A stretch of 8,026 bases of DNA from Desulfobacteraceae bacterium (GCA_030620375.1 JAUXEW010000130.1:1-8026), one strand, 5' to 3'; positions 1 through 6,381 are shown, counted from the first letter of the stretch. Notes: a model not told the origin generated them from the sequence alone. Numbers and translations are program-made.

Positions 1-13
1 CCCTACGGGAAAG

Positions 14-107
14 CCGATGGCACAGCATCTCCTGCGTTGTCAAGGGCTTGCGGTAAATTACTACAGCTGCGCCCTTGACGCCTTGGATCTGCAGCACCCT
101 CGCCTTT
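14..107. repeat. Imperfect palindromic intergenic element
   Basis: A perfect 9-bp inverted repeat, GTCAAGGGC (39-47) and GCCCTTGAC (71-79), encloses a 23-nt spacer. Inner bases can extend the stem (GCGG 50-53 against the GCTGC at 66-70, with a bulge). The symmetry continues imperfectly outward: GCATCT at 25-30 faces GATCTGC at 86-92, and the flanks at about 14-24 and 93-107 still share partial complementarity. One strand is also open from position 2 to a stop at 116-118, with no start or ribosome site. The compact symmetry and the lack of a gene suggest a REP/MITE-like dispersed element or a structured RNA. I infer this from symmetry alone, since no second copy lies in this window. Confidence 0.4.
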
Positions 108-229
108 TGCAACGTTAGGGTTTACTTTCCGTTGTTGACTTATCGACATGCCTTTTGATAGTGAGCTATGAGACCGTTCTAAAACGAATAACGTAAGGAT
201 TTTGAAATCAATTAAATACCTTCTTTGAA

Positions 230-235
230 AAGGAG
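230..235 (+). promoter_or_regulatory. Ribosome binding site fixing the flavoprotein start at 243
   Basis: AAGGAG sits 7 nt before the ATG at 243. This is a textbook Shine-Dalgarno arrangement, and it shows that translation was meant to begin at 243, in a different frame from the long downstream frame that opens at 326. A weak promoter-like pair lies upstream (TTGACT 135-140, GATAGT 157-162, 16-nt spacer); I do not rely on it. Confidence 0.75.
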
Positions 236-242
236 CATGCCG

Positions 243-1207
243 ATGACCAACCCCATCTGCCAGGCTTTGGACATCAAATACCCTATTCTTCTTGGTGGGC
301 TGTTGAAGATTGGCACCGCGCCTCTGTGGTGGCGGCCGTTAGCGAAGCCGGCGGATTCGGAATTTTAGGAGCCGGGGCCTGGAAAAAGGACGAACTTAAG
401 ACCCAGATCGATCAAACCCGCGAACTGACAGAAAAGCCCTTCGGGGTAAATATCGTGGTTCGCTCGCCGCATGCCGTGGATCAAGTAAATCTGGTTATCG
501 AAGAGGGCCTGAAGGCCGTAACGACATCGGCTGGTAATCCCCATACCTTTACGGCCAGGCTGAAAGAAGCCGGCGTGTACGTCATGCACGTTCTGCCAAC
601 GGTGCAGTTCGCTAAAATTGCGGAGCAGGCCGGTGTGGACGCCGTCATCGCCGAAGGAGTCGAATCGGGCGGATTCACCAGTCGCTATGAAGTGACTACC
701 TTTGCTCTTGTACCCCAAGTCGTAGATGCGGTGAATCTTCCGGTATTGGCCGCGGGCGGAATCGGAGACGGCCGGGGGTTTGCTGCCGCCTTGGCGCTAG
801 GTGCGATGGGCGTTCAGCTGGGGACTGTTTTTATGGGAACCCAGGAGGCTAATATCACCCATGCTTATAAACAGGCCCTTTTGATGGCCCGGGACACGGA
901 TACCCATCTGGTAAGAATGGGACGAGCGGCCCAGCGTCAGATGACGGATGAATTGCGTCAGCGGGTGTCCGACACCTTAGCAAGCAAAGCCGACCGCCGG
1001 GATCTGGAGATCGACGATACCATCCGGTTGGACTGGGATGAGCACGTCAAGTTAAAAAAAGTGCCCCGGGTCATGTCTGCCGGACAAGTGGCCGGGCTGG
1101 TCCGCGACATCGTTCCGGCCAAGGAATTGATCGAGCAAATGGTTCAAGGAGCAAAAGCAATTTTCAGTCCGGACAACGACTGTATTAAATTGATTGAAGC
1201 GGTGTGA
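243..1207 (+). pseudogene. FabK/nitronate monooxygenase-like FMN protein, frameshifted near 326
   Basis: This encodes a TIM-barrel FMN protein of the nitronate monooxygenase / enoyl-ACP reductase II (FabK) superfamily. The frame from ATG 243 reads MTNPICQALDIKYPILLGG..., which is the family N-terminus, and breaks at about 324-329. The rest (VAAVSEAGGFGILGAG onward) continues in another frame from 326 to the TGA at 1207. Joined, the product would be about 321 residues, normal for the family. The best join treats two bases (TG) as inserted in a TG-rich run; loss of one base is also possible. Later motifs are intact: GVNI (residues 40-43 of the downstream frame), AEGVESGG (109-116), AAGGIGDGRG (142-151) and GVQLGT (162-167). 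The His that normally follows the E-x-GG motif is Phe here. A GTG start at 326 would lack the flavin-binding N-terminus and has no ribosome site. It may be a real pseudogene or a sequencing error. Nitronate monooxygenase and FabK cannot be told apart here. Confidence 0.8.
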
Positions 1208-1636
1208 TCAAAAATGTTTTAGGTCTTCTTCTACTTCATATCCAATCCCAGCAAGTCGTTCCTTCAAAATATTGATCAACCTATTCCCTTTATATTCGTA
1301 GAATAATTTATCCATATCCGGATATTCAGAAATCGCATTCTTAAAACTCCGAAATGGTTTACGTCTCTCTAATGCCTCATACAAACGGTTTTGGATTTCT
1401 TCCGATTCTATCGTACCCACGAAGTCTTTCATTATCCCATAGCCCTCATGGCTGCCAATCGGGCTAATAAAAAAATATCGTTTCCCATCCTTTACATCCT
1501 CATCACTAATATCGTCGTCAAGGTCCGGAGAAACGACGTCTCCAGTGGTTAAATCAATATAGTGCGTGACAGCGAATCCTGAAGTGTCTTCCATATAAAA
1601 TAAAATGGGATCAAGTAAAAGCGTAATCTTTTTCAT
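1208..1636 (-). CDS. UPF0158 family protein of unknown function
   Basis: This is a 142-residue acidic, soluble protein with no signal peptide or membrane segment. It matches the UPF0158 family in overall pattern. An N-terminal strand region ends in DLTTGDVV (28-35), followed by an acidic stretch (38-48), then YFFISP (54-59), a YGIMKDFV segment (66-73), and the conserved helical tail RLYEALERRKPFRSFKNAI (84-102) with FYEYKGNRL (112-120). The start is supported by AAGGAT (1645-1650), 8 nt upstream of the ATG. Its TGA (complement of 1208-1210) directly abuts the stop of the convergent flavoprotein gene, leaving no room for a terminator. No function is established for the family, and the neighbours suggest none. 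It is probably transcribed alone from the 1637-1690 spacer, where I see no strong promoter. Confidence 0.85.
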   Translation of the reverse strand: MKKITLLLDPILFYMEDTSGFAVTHYIDLTTGDVVSPDLDDDISDEDVKDGKRYFFISPIGSHEGYGIMKDFVGTIESEEIQNRLYEALERRKPFRSFKNAISEYPDMDKLFYEYKGNRLINILKERLAGIGYEVEEDLKHF

Positions 1637-1691
1637 TCCATATTATCCTTATTTTGGGTCGGTTAATCAGCACCGATAGTGCCGGGGAAAG

Positions 1692-1710
1692 AAAAAAATC
1701 CGAGGGCGGA
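1692..1710 (-). terminator. Weak intrinsic terminator after the SDR-GMC unit
   Basis: Read on the minus strand, TCCG (complement of 1707-1710), a CCCT loop and CGGA (complement of 1699-1702) are followed by seven T residues (complement of 1692-1698). The stem is only 4 bp, so strength is doubtful. The position, about 70 nt beyond the GMC stop codon and before the UPF0158 gene, is right for ending that transcript. Confidence 0.35.
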
Positions 1711-1719
1711 ATTGAAGCC

Positions 1720-1742
1720 TCCTTAGCAGCACGCTGCGGGGA
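1720..1742. repeat. GC-rich inverted repeat in the spacer
   Basis: GCAGC (1726-1730) and GCTGC (1733-1737) form a perfect 5-bp stem around AC. Outer TCC (1720-1722) and GGA (1740-1742) can pair across a small internal loop. The right arm reads GCTGCGGGGA, so the element looks like a partly decayed version of a longer CCCCGCAGC-type palindrome. It lies between the GMC stop and the terminator-like site and could assist RNA 3' end formation. Confidence 0.35.
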
Positions 1743-1782
1743 ATGCGCTCGCATAGCTTGTTCACCTTGGACAGCCGCCGTT

Positions 1783-3084
1783 TCACATCTTGGTCAATCG
1801 ATCATCAATATGCCCTGCCAGCCTTTTTGAAAGCGATACCAGTATCCAGACCAGGGGTTTTCCCAAAGATGTCGGCAACACGCTGGCATCACAACAGAAA
1901 AGGTTTTGAATGGACGTCTCGAGGTTGCTATCCACTACCTCACCAATACGGCAGGAGGCGCATGGATGGGCGCCGGTAGGGCTTAACGTGATCAATGAGC
2001 TCTCATCTGCACCGGCTTTGAGCAAGATTTTTTTGATGATATCAATCCCTTTGCCAAGTCTTTGCCGATCCCTTTCGGTAATCGGTTTTGAGAACTTGGA
2101 ATCAGAAATCATATTTCCGTTAAGCTCATCACGAATTTTAACCATAATGCCCGTATATTTCTTAAAACCGGGAATTTTTGACAGATAAGAAGGTCCCAAC
2201 GATATAGCGGCAAGACCAAATTGAGAAAACGTAGGAAAGGCCTGGGTAAGGATAAAACCATCCGTATCATAGTGCTCCAAAGTCCCCACAGCCATGGGGC
2301 TGACTTTGGCTGTACTCATTCCAGGTATGATGCCGCCCACAAACTGGAGCCAGTCACATGCCAGACCAGATCCGGCTTCTTCGATTCCTGCCTGTCTCAA
2401 AATAAATGCATCCATCAATCCGGCAGACAGCACGACGATTTTACTAAAATATTGAAATTTTTTACCTTTCCTTATACCTTCAACACCAACCGCTTTTCCG
2501 TTTTCAACAACAACATGTTCTACTTTTGCTTTGAGTAACAATTCGGCCCCGTTTTCGATGGCTTCATCCCCATAAATCCTGGCTGTCCACTTGGCGCCTC
2601 GCTTGCAACCCAGCATGCAATCCCCGCAATCCTGAATGCACTTTTCAGGGTCAATAAATTTCTCGATTTTCTGCCAGCTATACCCCAAATCATTAGCTAC
2701 TTCCAATAATCTTAAGTTGGTCTCTCCAATTAATTCATCCGGCATTAGCCCGATACCCATGTCCTCTTTTGCTTCCTCAGCTTCCTTGGAAAGGTCGATC
2801 CCAAGCGAATCAAACATGCCCGGTAACGGCGGCAATGCGCACCCGGCAGTTAAGTTAGATGCCCCACCGTATGTTTGGCCAAATACCACTGCGTTTTTTT
2901 CTTCACTCAGTGTAAGGCCATAATTTTTGGCCATCCGGGCCATGGCTATTGTATTTCCTACATGCTTGACCCGGCCGCCGCGTTCTAACAGTAATACCTG
3001 TTTTCCGGTTCGGCTCAATTCCCTTGCAACGGTACATCCGCTGGCGCCGGTTCCCACCACAATCACATCATAATCCTGTTGCAT
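1783..3084 (-). CDS. GMC-type FAD-dependent oxidoreductase with four-cysteine motif
   Basis: This is a 433-residue cytoplasmic flavoprotein of the glucose-methanol-choline (GMC) oxidoreductase superfamily, which oxidises alcohol-type groups using FAD. The N-terminus has the dinucleotide-binding fold: VVGTGASGCTVARELS (9-24) and LLLERGG (31-37). The C-terminal GMC domain contains GAHPCASCRIGEVVD (371-385), with His373 as the likely catalytic base, and NLFCCDASVLPTSLG (394-408). The Asn of the common GMC active-site pair is not visible; the stretch after 408 reads KPLVWIL. Residues 149-160 form a C-x3-C-x2-C-x3-C cluster, a feature of some GMC subgroups and a possible metal or Fe-S site. I chose the ATG at 3084 because GGGGAG (3093-3098) lies 8 nt upstream; the frame stays open to 3297 without a better start. 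The gene lies 101 nt downstream of the SDR gene on the same strand, probably in one operon. The substrate is unknown. Confidence 0.9.
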   Translation of the reverse strand: MQQDYDVIVVGTGASGCTVARELSRTGKQVLLLERGGRVKHVGNTIAMARMAKNYGLTLSEEKNAVVFGQTYGGASNLTAGCALPPLPGMFDSLGIDLSKEAEEAKEDMGIGLMPDELIGETNLRLLEVANDLGYSWQKIEKFIDPEKCIQDCGDCMLGCKRGAKWTARIYGDEAIENGAELLLKAKVEHVVVENGKAVGVEGIRKGKKFQYFSKIVVLSAGLMDAFILRQAGIEEAGSGLACDWLQFVGGIIPGMSTAKVSPMAVGTLEHYDTDGFILTQAFPTFSQFGLAAISLGPSYLSKIPGFKKYTGIMVKIRDELNGNMISDSKFSKPITERDRQRLGKGIDIIKKILLKAGADESSLITLSPTGAHPCASCRIGEVVDSNLETSIQNLFCCDASVLPTSLGKPLVWILVSLSKRLAGHIDDRLTKM

Positions 3085-3185
3085 TATTTTCTCTCCCCTT
3101 CTACTTTCAAATTTGTAAAGTATCCTGGCCCAGAGGAACAGGCTTTTCATGTTTAAATAAAACCATCCGCTATCGGGGTGGTGGT

Positions 3186-4004
3186 TTACTTTCCTTTTGT
3201 CATTAACCCCTTTAATAACGGTATATGATCCGACAGTATGGGATATCGCTTGGTCAGACCGCCGCCGTCCACAAAAAGCGTATCCCCGGTAACCCATGAC
3301 GCATCATCTGAGGCAAGGTATAATGCTGCACCTGCAATGTCATCCGTTGTACCGATCCTTCCCAATGGTGCATTATCTATAAGTTCTTCAAAAAGAGAAG
3401 GATTGTCCTTTAGCCCCGCAATCAACGGTGTATCGACGGCACCGGGGCTGATGCAGCATACACGAATCTTATAAGATCCCATCTCCATGGCACCGACCCG
3501 GGTAATCATCTCCACCCCGGCTTTTGCCGAACAATAGGCTGAATAACCTTCTGCCGGTTGCCGGGAGTTAAGGGATGCGATGTTGATGATCACACCGCCT
3601 TCACCGTTTGCCATTATCTGGCGGGCTTCATGCTTCATGGAGAAAAAAACGCCTTTCAGGCAAATGTCAATCACCGTATCCCACTGTTCCTCGGTCTGCT
3701 CGGTAATATAGGCATAGGTGCCCAGCCCGGCCGAATTTATACCGATATCCAACCGGCCGAAATGCTTAACCGCTTCGGCAGCACCACGCTCAAGGTCCGC
3801 CTCAGCGGTAACATCACCTTCAACCGTTACACAATCCTCCCCAAAATCCTCTTTTACCGATTTCAACAGCTCGGTGTTGCGGTCAAACAGTACCACCCTG
3901 GCACCTTCACTGATGTATCTTTCAGCAATCGCACGGCCTATTCCTGAAGCGCCACCCGTAATAAATGCCACCCGCTCTTTCAACCGATTCCCTTTGGTTG
4001 TCAT
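3186..4004 (-). CDS. Short-chain dehydrogenase/reductase (classical SDR)
   Basis: This is a 272-residue Rossmann-fold oxidoreductase of the classical SDR family, acting on an alcohol/ketone with NAD(P). The cofactor motif is TGGASGIG (16-23). Asp41 after the second strand (VLFDRN) favours NAD(H) over NADP(H). NSAG is at 90-93. The catalytic residues are Ser144, Tyr157 and Lys161 (YCSAK), with the usual 13-residue Ser-Tyr spacing. The fourth tetrad residue, normally Asn in an N-L-K-G motif, is Cys115 (ICLKG). The C-terminal VTGDTLFVDGGG is typical; a tail of about 20 residues after it is slightly longer than in the smallest SDRs. The ATG at 4004 is fixed by the strong TAAGGAGGT (4009-4017), although the frame is open to 4220. 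It is the first gene of a probable SDR-GMC operon. The substrate cannot be deduced; sugar, sterol, cyclic alcohol or hydroxyacyl compounds are all possible. Confidence 0.95.
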   Translation of the reverse strand: MTTKGNRLKERVAFITGGASGIGRAIAERYISEGARVVLFDRNTELLKSVKEDFGEDCVTVEGDVTAEADLERGAAEAVKHFGRLDIGINSAGLGTYAYITEQTEEQWDTVIDICLKGVFFSMKHEARQIMANGEGGVIINIASLNSRQPAEGYSAYCSAKAGVEMITRVGAMEMGSYKIRVCCISPGAVDTPLIAGLKDNPSLFEELIDNAPLGRIGTTDDIAGAALYLASDDASWVTGDTLFVDGGGLTKRYPILSDHIPLLKGLMTKGK

Positions 4005-4081
4005 AATTACCTCCTTATGGTAGTAATATTTTACAAATTGATGTAACCCTTTAAAATTCCTTTCCCAAAGCGCTCCCAATC

Positions 4082-4131
4082 GGGTAATCTGAAAAAGGAT
4101 TTGCAAATAGGCATTCGGATAGGAATTACCC
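4082..4131. repeat. Inverted repeats in the SDR leader
   Basis: GGGTAAT (4082-4088) and ATTACCC (4125-4131) are perfect 7-bp inverted repeats 36 nt apart. Between them lies a 10-bp palindrome, ATTTGCAAAT (4099-4108). Both fall just downstream of the likely SDR promoter, inside the untranslated leader, so they could be operator half-sites or an RNA stem. No regulator gene is adjacent. Confidence 0.3.
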
Positions 4132-4135
4132 TGAT

Positions 4136-4163
4136 TGTATAGCATAAATATTGCGTTAATCAA
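4136..4163 (-). promoter_or_regulatory. Probable sigma70-type promoter of the SDR-GMC unit
   Basis: On the minus strand, TTGATT (complement of 4158-4163) is followed after 16 nt by TATACA (complement of 4136-4141), preceded by TGC, an extended -10 feature. It faces the SDR gene and would give a leader of about 120-130 nt before the ATG at 4004. This is the best promoter-like match in the window. Confidence 0.4.
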
Positions 4164-4213
4164 TGTTTCTTTAAAAAATGGGTCGGCAACTAATGGCCGA
4201 GCAAACAAACTCC

Positions 4214-4246
4214 TTGACATCTAAGATGTTTTTTAATTACTTGACA
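4214..4246 (+). promoter_or_regulatory. Tandem TTGACA boxes and a palindrome upstream of btuF
   Basis: Two exact TTGACA hexamers (4214-4219 and 4241-4246) lie 27 bp apart in the direction of btuF. The first overlaps a perfect 13-nt inverted repeat, ACATCT-A-AGATGT (4217-4229). No convincing -10 box sits 16-18 nt after either hexamer, so they are only candidate -35 elements, with the palindrome a possible operator. Confidence 0.25.
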
Positions 4247-4265
4247 ATAGATCAAATAGGAATAG

Positions 4266-4344
4266 ACCCGAATCGGTGTCCATCGGTCCGGGTATTTTAT
4301 TATCATCAAACAAATTTTAAAAGGAAGCTCCCCGCTGCAAGCGG
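4266..4344 (+). promoter_or_regulatory. Structured btuF leader, possible truncated cobalamin riboswitch
   Basis: A hairpin-capable pair, ACCCG (4266-4270) and CGGGT (4289-4293), encloses a GGTG (4275-4278). It is followed by TTTTAAAAGGAAGC (4315-4328) and CCCCGCTGCAAGCGG (4330-4344), which contains a perfect CCGCT-GCA-AGCGG stem. The order GGTG, then AAAAGG-AA, then CCCCGC...AAGCGG resembles the 5' half of cobalamin riboswitches, as does the position before btuF. The usual GCCACTG segment and the B12 box (AGYCAGGAGACC-like) are absent: only about 33 nt of A-rich sequence separates this block from the start codon. It may be a deletion remnant, a divergent minimal element or a coincidence. Confidence 0.27.
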
Positions 4345-4377
4345 ACAGGGTATAAAAAACATAATAAAAAAAACATT

Positions 4378-5325
4378 ATGAAACCCGGTTATTTCTTGAT
4401 AATGTCGATCGTTATATTGAGTCTTTCGGCCCTGCCGACCGTCGTTGTTGCCGAAAGAACCATCATCGATCAACTGGGAAGGCAGGTCAGTGTGCCGGAC
4501 TCTCCTCAACGGATCGTCTCGTTAGCCCCCAACATCACGGAGATCATATTTGCACTAAAACAAGAGCATCGGTTAATCGGGAGTACGAAGTTTAGCGATT
4601 ATCCGTCTGAAGCTTCAACACTCCCGAAAGTCGGATCTTATGTTCATCTGGATATTGAAAAAATTGTAGCATTAGAACCGGATCTCTGTATCGCCACCAA
4701 AGATGGTAATCCCATTGAAATTATCAGCCTATTAGAATCACTCAAGATTCCCATTTTTGCGGTGGACCCTCGAAACTTAAATACGGTGATGGAGACCCTG
4801 ATTGAAATCGGCAGACTTTTAGGTGCGGAAAAGGCGGCAAGCCAGGTCGTTGCGGATATGCAACTGAGAATTGAACATGTAAAATCTCTAGTAAAAACAA
4901 GCGATAACAGACCACGGGTATTTTACCAAATCGGAATTTCACCCATTGTTTCTGCCGGAACCAACACATTTATCCATGAACTGATTGAAATGGCAGGTGG
5001 TGAAAACCTGGCCCAAGGACCCACCCCCTATCCCCGATTCAGCTATGAGCAAATCCTTGCCCTTTCTCCCGAAATATTTATCATCACCTCCATGGCAAGA
5101 GGGGCGGTATTTGAACGCGTTAAATCAGAATGGAGCCAATGGCCTGAAATGCCGGCGGTAAAAAACCACCGGATCATGCTGGTGGATTCCAATCTTCTGG
5201 ATCGCCCTACCCCCCGTTTAGTTGACGGCCTTGAAATGCTGGTAGAGCTGATTCATCCGGAACTTTTTGTTTTAACAAAACCGGGTTCGCTGCACCGGGA
5301 TAAAACTAAAACGTTGAGGCATTGA
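4378..5325 (+). CDS. btuF: Vitamin B12 ABC transporter, periplasmic binding protein BtuF
   Basis: This 315-residue periplasmic protein would capture cobalamin and deliver it to the BtuCD permease. A signal peptide (hydrophobic 6-24) probably ends after Ala25 (V-V-A); there is no lipobox Cys. The mature part follows E. coli BtuF closely: RIVSLAPNITEIIFAL (45-60), FSDYPSEA (72-79), DIEKIVALEPDL (92-103), RVFYQIGISP (180-189), LIEMAGGEN (202-210) and PTPYPRFSYEQIL (215-227). Glu94 and Glu204 match the lobe-surface glutamates that dock onto BtuC, and Tyr218 falls where BtuF has a B12-contacting aromatic. A C-terminal tail of about 20 residues after LIHPEL is extra. No Shine-Dalgarno precedes the ATG at 4378, the only ATG/GTG/TTG in frame back to the stop at 4318-4320; an internal ATG at 4402 would shorten the signal peptide and has no ribosome site either. 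A related corrinoid or cobinamide is a possible ligand. Confidence 0.88.
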   Translation: MKPGYFLIMSIVILSLSALPTVVVAERTIIDQLGRQVSVPDSPQRIVSLAPNITEIIFALKQEHRLIGSTKFSDYPSEASTLPKVGSYVHLDIEKIVALEPDLCIATKDGNPIEIISLLESLKIPIFAVDPRNLNTVMETLIEIGRLLGAEKAASQVVADMQLRIEHVKSLVKTSDNRPRVFYQIGISPIVSAGTNTFIHELIEMAGGENLAQGPTPYPRFSYEQILALSPEIFIITSMARGAVFERVKSEWSQWPEMPAVKNHRIMLVDSNLLDRPTPRLVDGLEMLVELIHPELFVLTKPGSLHRDKTKTLRH

Positions 5326-5373
5326 CGTGCCTTTTTACCTCTCTCGCTTTTCGGAAAAAATAAAGGAAGCCCA

Positions 5374-6381
5374 TTGAAGCCGGAAATACCATTTTTAATA
5401 AAACGCATATCGATTGTAACCGTAGTCCTGATGCTGGTACTCCTGCTTTCCATCTTTATTGGAATTTCAATCGGATCTACGCAAAGCGGAATCGGGTCTG
5501 TATTTCAATCCTTATTTTCCCGAGAAAAAATCGATTCCCTGACGGGAACCATTATCTGGCGCATCCGTTTTCCCCGGGTATTGATGGCGGCTCTGGTGGG
5601 AGGGACCCTTTCCTTAGGCGGCCTGGTTTTCCAGGCACTTCTGAGAAACCCTTTGGCTGAGCCATATATTCTCGGCATATCCGGGGGATCTGCCATCGGT
5701 GCAATTATCGGTATACTGCTGGGATTTGCCCGCTTTCCCGGGGTATGCCTGATGGCTTTTATCGGAAGTATTGCCACCCTGATATTGATTTTAGTTGTGT
5801 CTTCCGGCCAAACGATTTTAAAACAGAATTCTTTATTGTTATCCGGTGTAATGGTGAATGCTTTTTGCGGGGCGGTCATCATGTTCCTGGTATCCATGAC
5901 CCAGGATGCCAGGCTGCACAATATTATTTTTTGGCTTATGGGAGACCTATCCATGATCAGTCTATCTCAAACAGGCATAGTTGCGGCAACCAATTTACCC
6001 TGTTTTGTTGTATTGTTCTGGCTTTCCAACCGAATGAATCTTTTGCTAATGGGCAAAGACATGGCCCAAACAATGGGGTTAAATTTCAAGGCCATAATGC
6101 TGACCCTGTTAGTCGTAACATCGTTTATGGTCAGTGCCACGGTTTCCCATTGCGGGCTTTTGGGATTTGTGGGGCTTGTCATACCGCATCTATTACGATT
6201 AATTTTAGGTCCCGATCACCGGGTGTTGGTTCCGGCCTGTATTCTTGGGGGAGGCGCATATATGGTGGTCTGTGACATGCTTGCCAGGGCCTTACCCCAG
6301 CAAGGAGAAATGCCGGCGGGCGTAATTACGGCTATGATCGGTGCACCGATATTTATTTTTCTGTTAAAAAGATCAAAGTAA
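5374..6381 (+). CDS. btuC: Vitamin B12 ABC transporter, permease BtuC (FecCD family)
   Basis: This 335-residue polytopic inner-membrane permease belongs to the BtuC/FecCD family and would form the translocation pathway as a homodimer. It is hydrophobic throughout, consistent with the ten helices of the family; the first spans about 12-34. Signature segments are RFPRVLMAALVGG (65-77), LRNPLAEPYILGISGGSAIG (90-109), GKDMAQTMG (227-235, the cytoplasmic region that contacts the ATPase), GLVIPHLLR (267-275) and GEMPAGVITAMIGAPIFIFLL (311-331). The start is TTG at 5374, supported by AAAGGA (5362-5367) 6 nt before it; no ATG lies nearby in frame. It starts 48 nt after btuF, and its TAA overlaps the next start codon by one base (TAATG), indicating translational coupling. 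The family also imports haem and siderophores; the BtuF-like partner is the reason for assigning B12. Confidence 0.9.
   Translation: MKPEIPFLIKRISIVTVVLMLVLLLSIFIGISIGSTQSGIGSVFQSLFSREKIDSLTGTIIWRIRFPRVLMAALVGGTLSLGGLVFQALLRNPLAEPYILGISGGSAIGAIIGILLGFARFPGVCLMAFIGSIATLILILVVSSGQTILKQNSLLLSGVMVNAFCGAVIMFLVSMTQDARLHNIIFWLMGDLSMISLSQTGIVAATNLPCFVVLFWLSNRMNLLLMGKDMAQTMGLNFKAIMLTLLVVTSFMVSATVSHCGLLGFVGLVIPHLLRLILGPDHRVLVPACILGGGAYMVVCDMLARALPQQGEMPAGVITAMIGAPIFIFLLKRSK

Noticed and set aside
2..118. Stop-free forward frame through the palindromic element
   Set aside because: It has no upstream start visible and no ribosome site, and it coincides exactly with the palindrome; better explained as sequence of the element than as a gene.
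119..130. 12-mer GGTTTACTTTCC shared with 3183-3194
   Set aside because: A single short match, once in a leader and once across the SDR stop codon, with no extended similarity; likely chance.
3160..3187. Inverted repeat AAACCA / TGGTTT over the SDR stop codon as a terminator
   Set aside because: The stem is short and interrupted by mismatches, and GMC follows on the same strand; at most a weak attenuator.
3085..3297. N-terminal extension of the GMC protein
   Set aside because: The frame is open, but the FAD-binding motif begins right after the ATG at 3084, which has a good ribosome site; the extension would also overlap the SDR 3' end.
4005..4220. N-terminal extension of the SDR protein
   Set aside because: The ATG at 4004 has a near-perfect Shine-Dalgarno and the Rossmann motif follows at the normal distance; the extension contains the likely promoter.
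5505..5954. 149-codon minus-strand open frame inside btuC
   Set aside because: It is the antisense shadow of a strongly conserved membrane permease and has no independent support.
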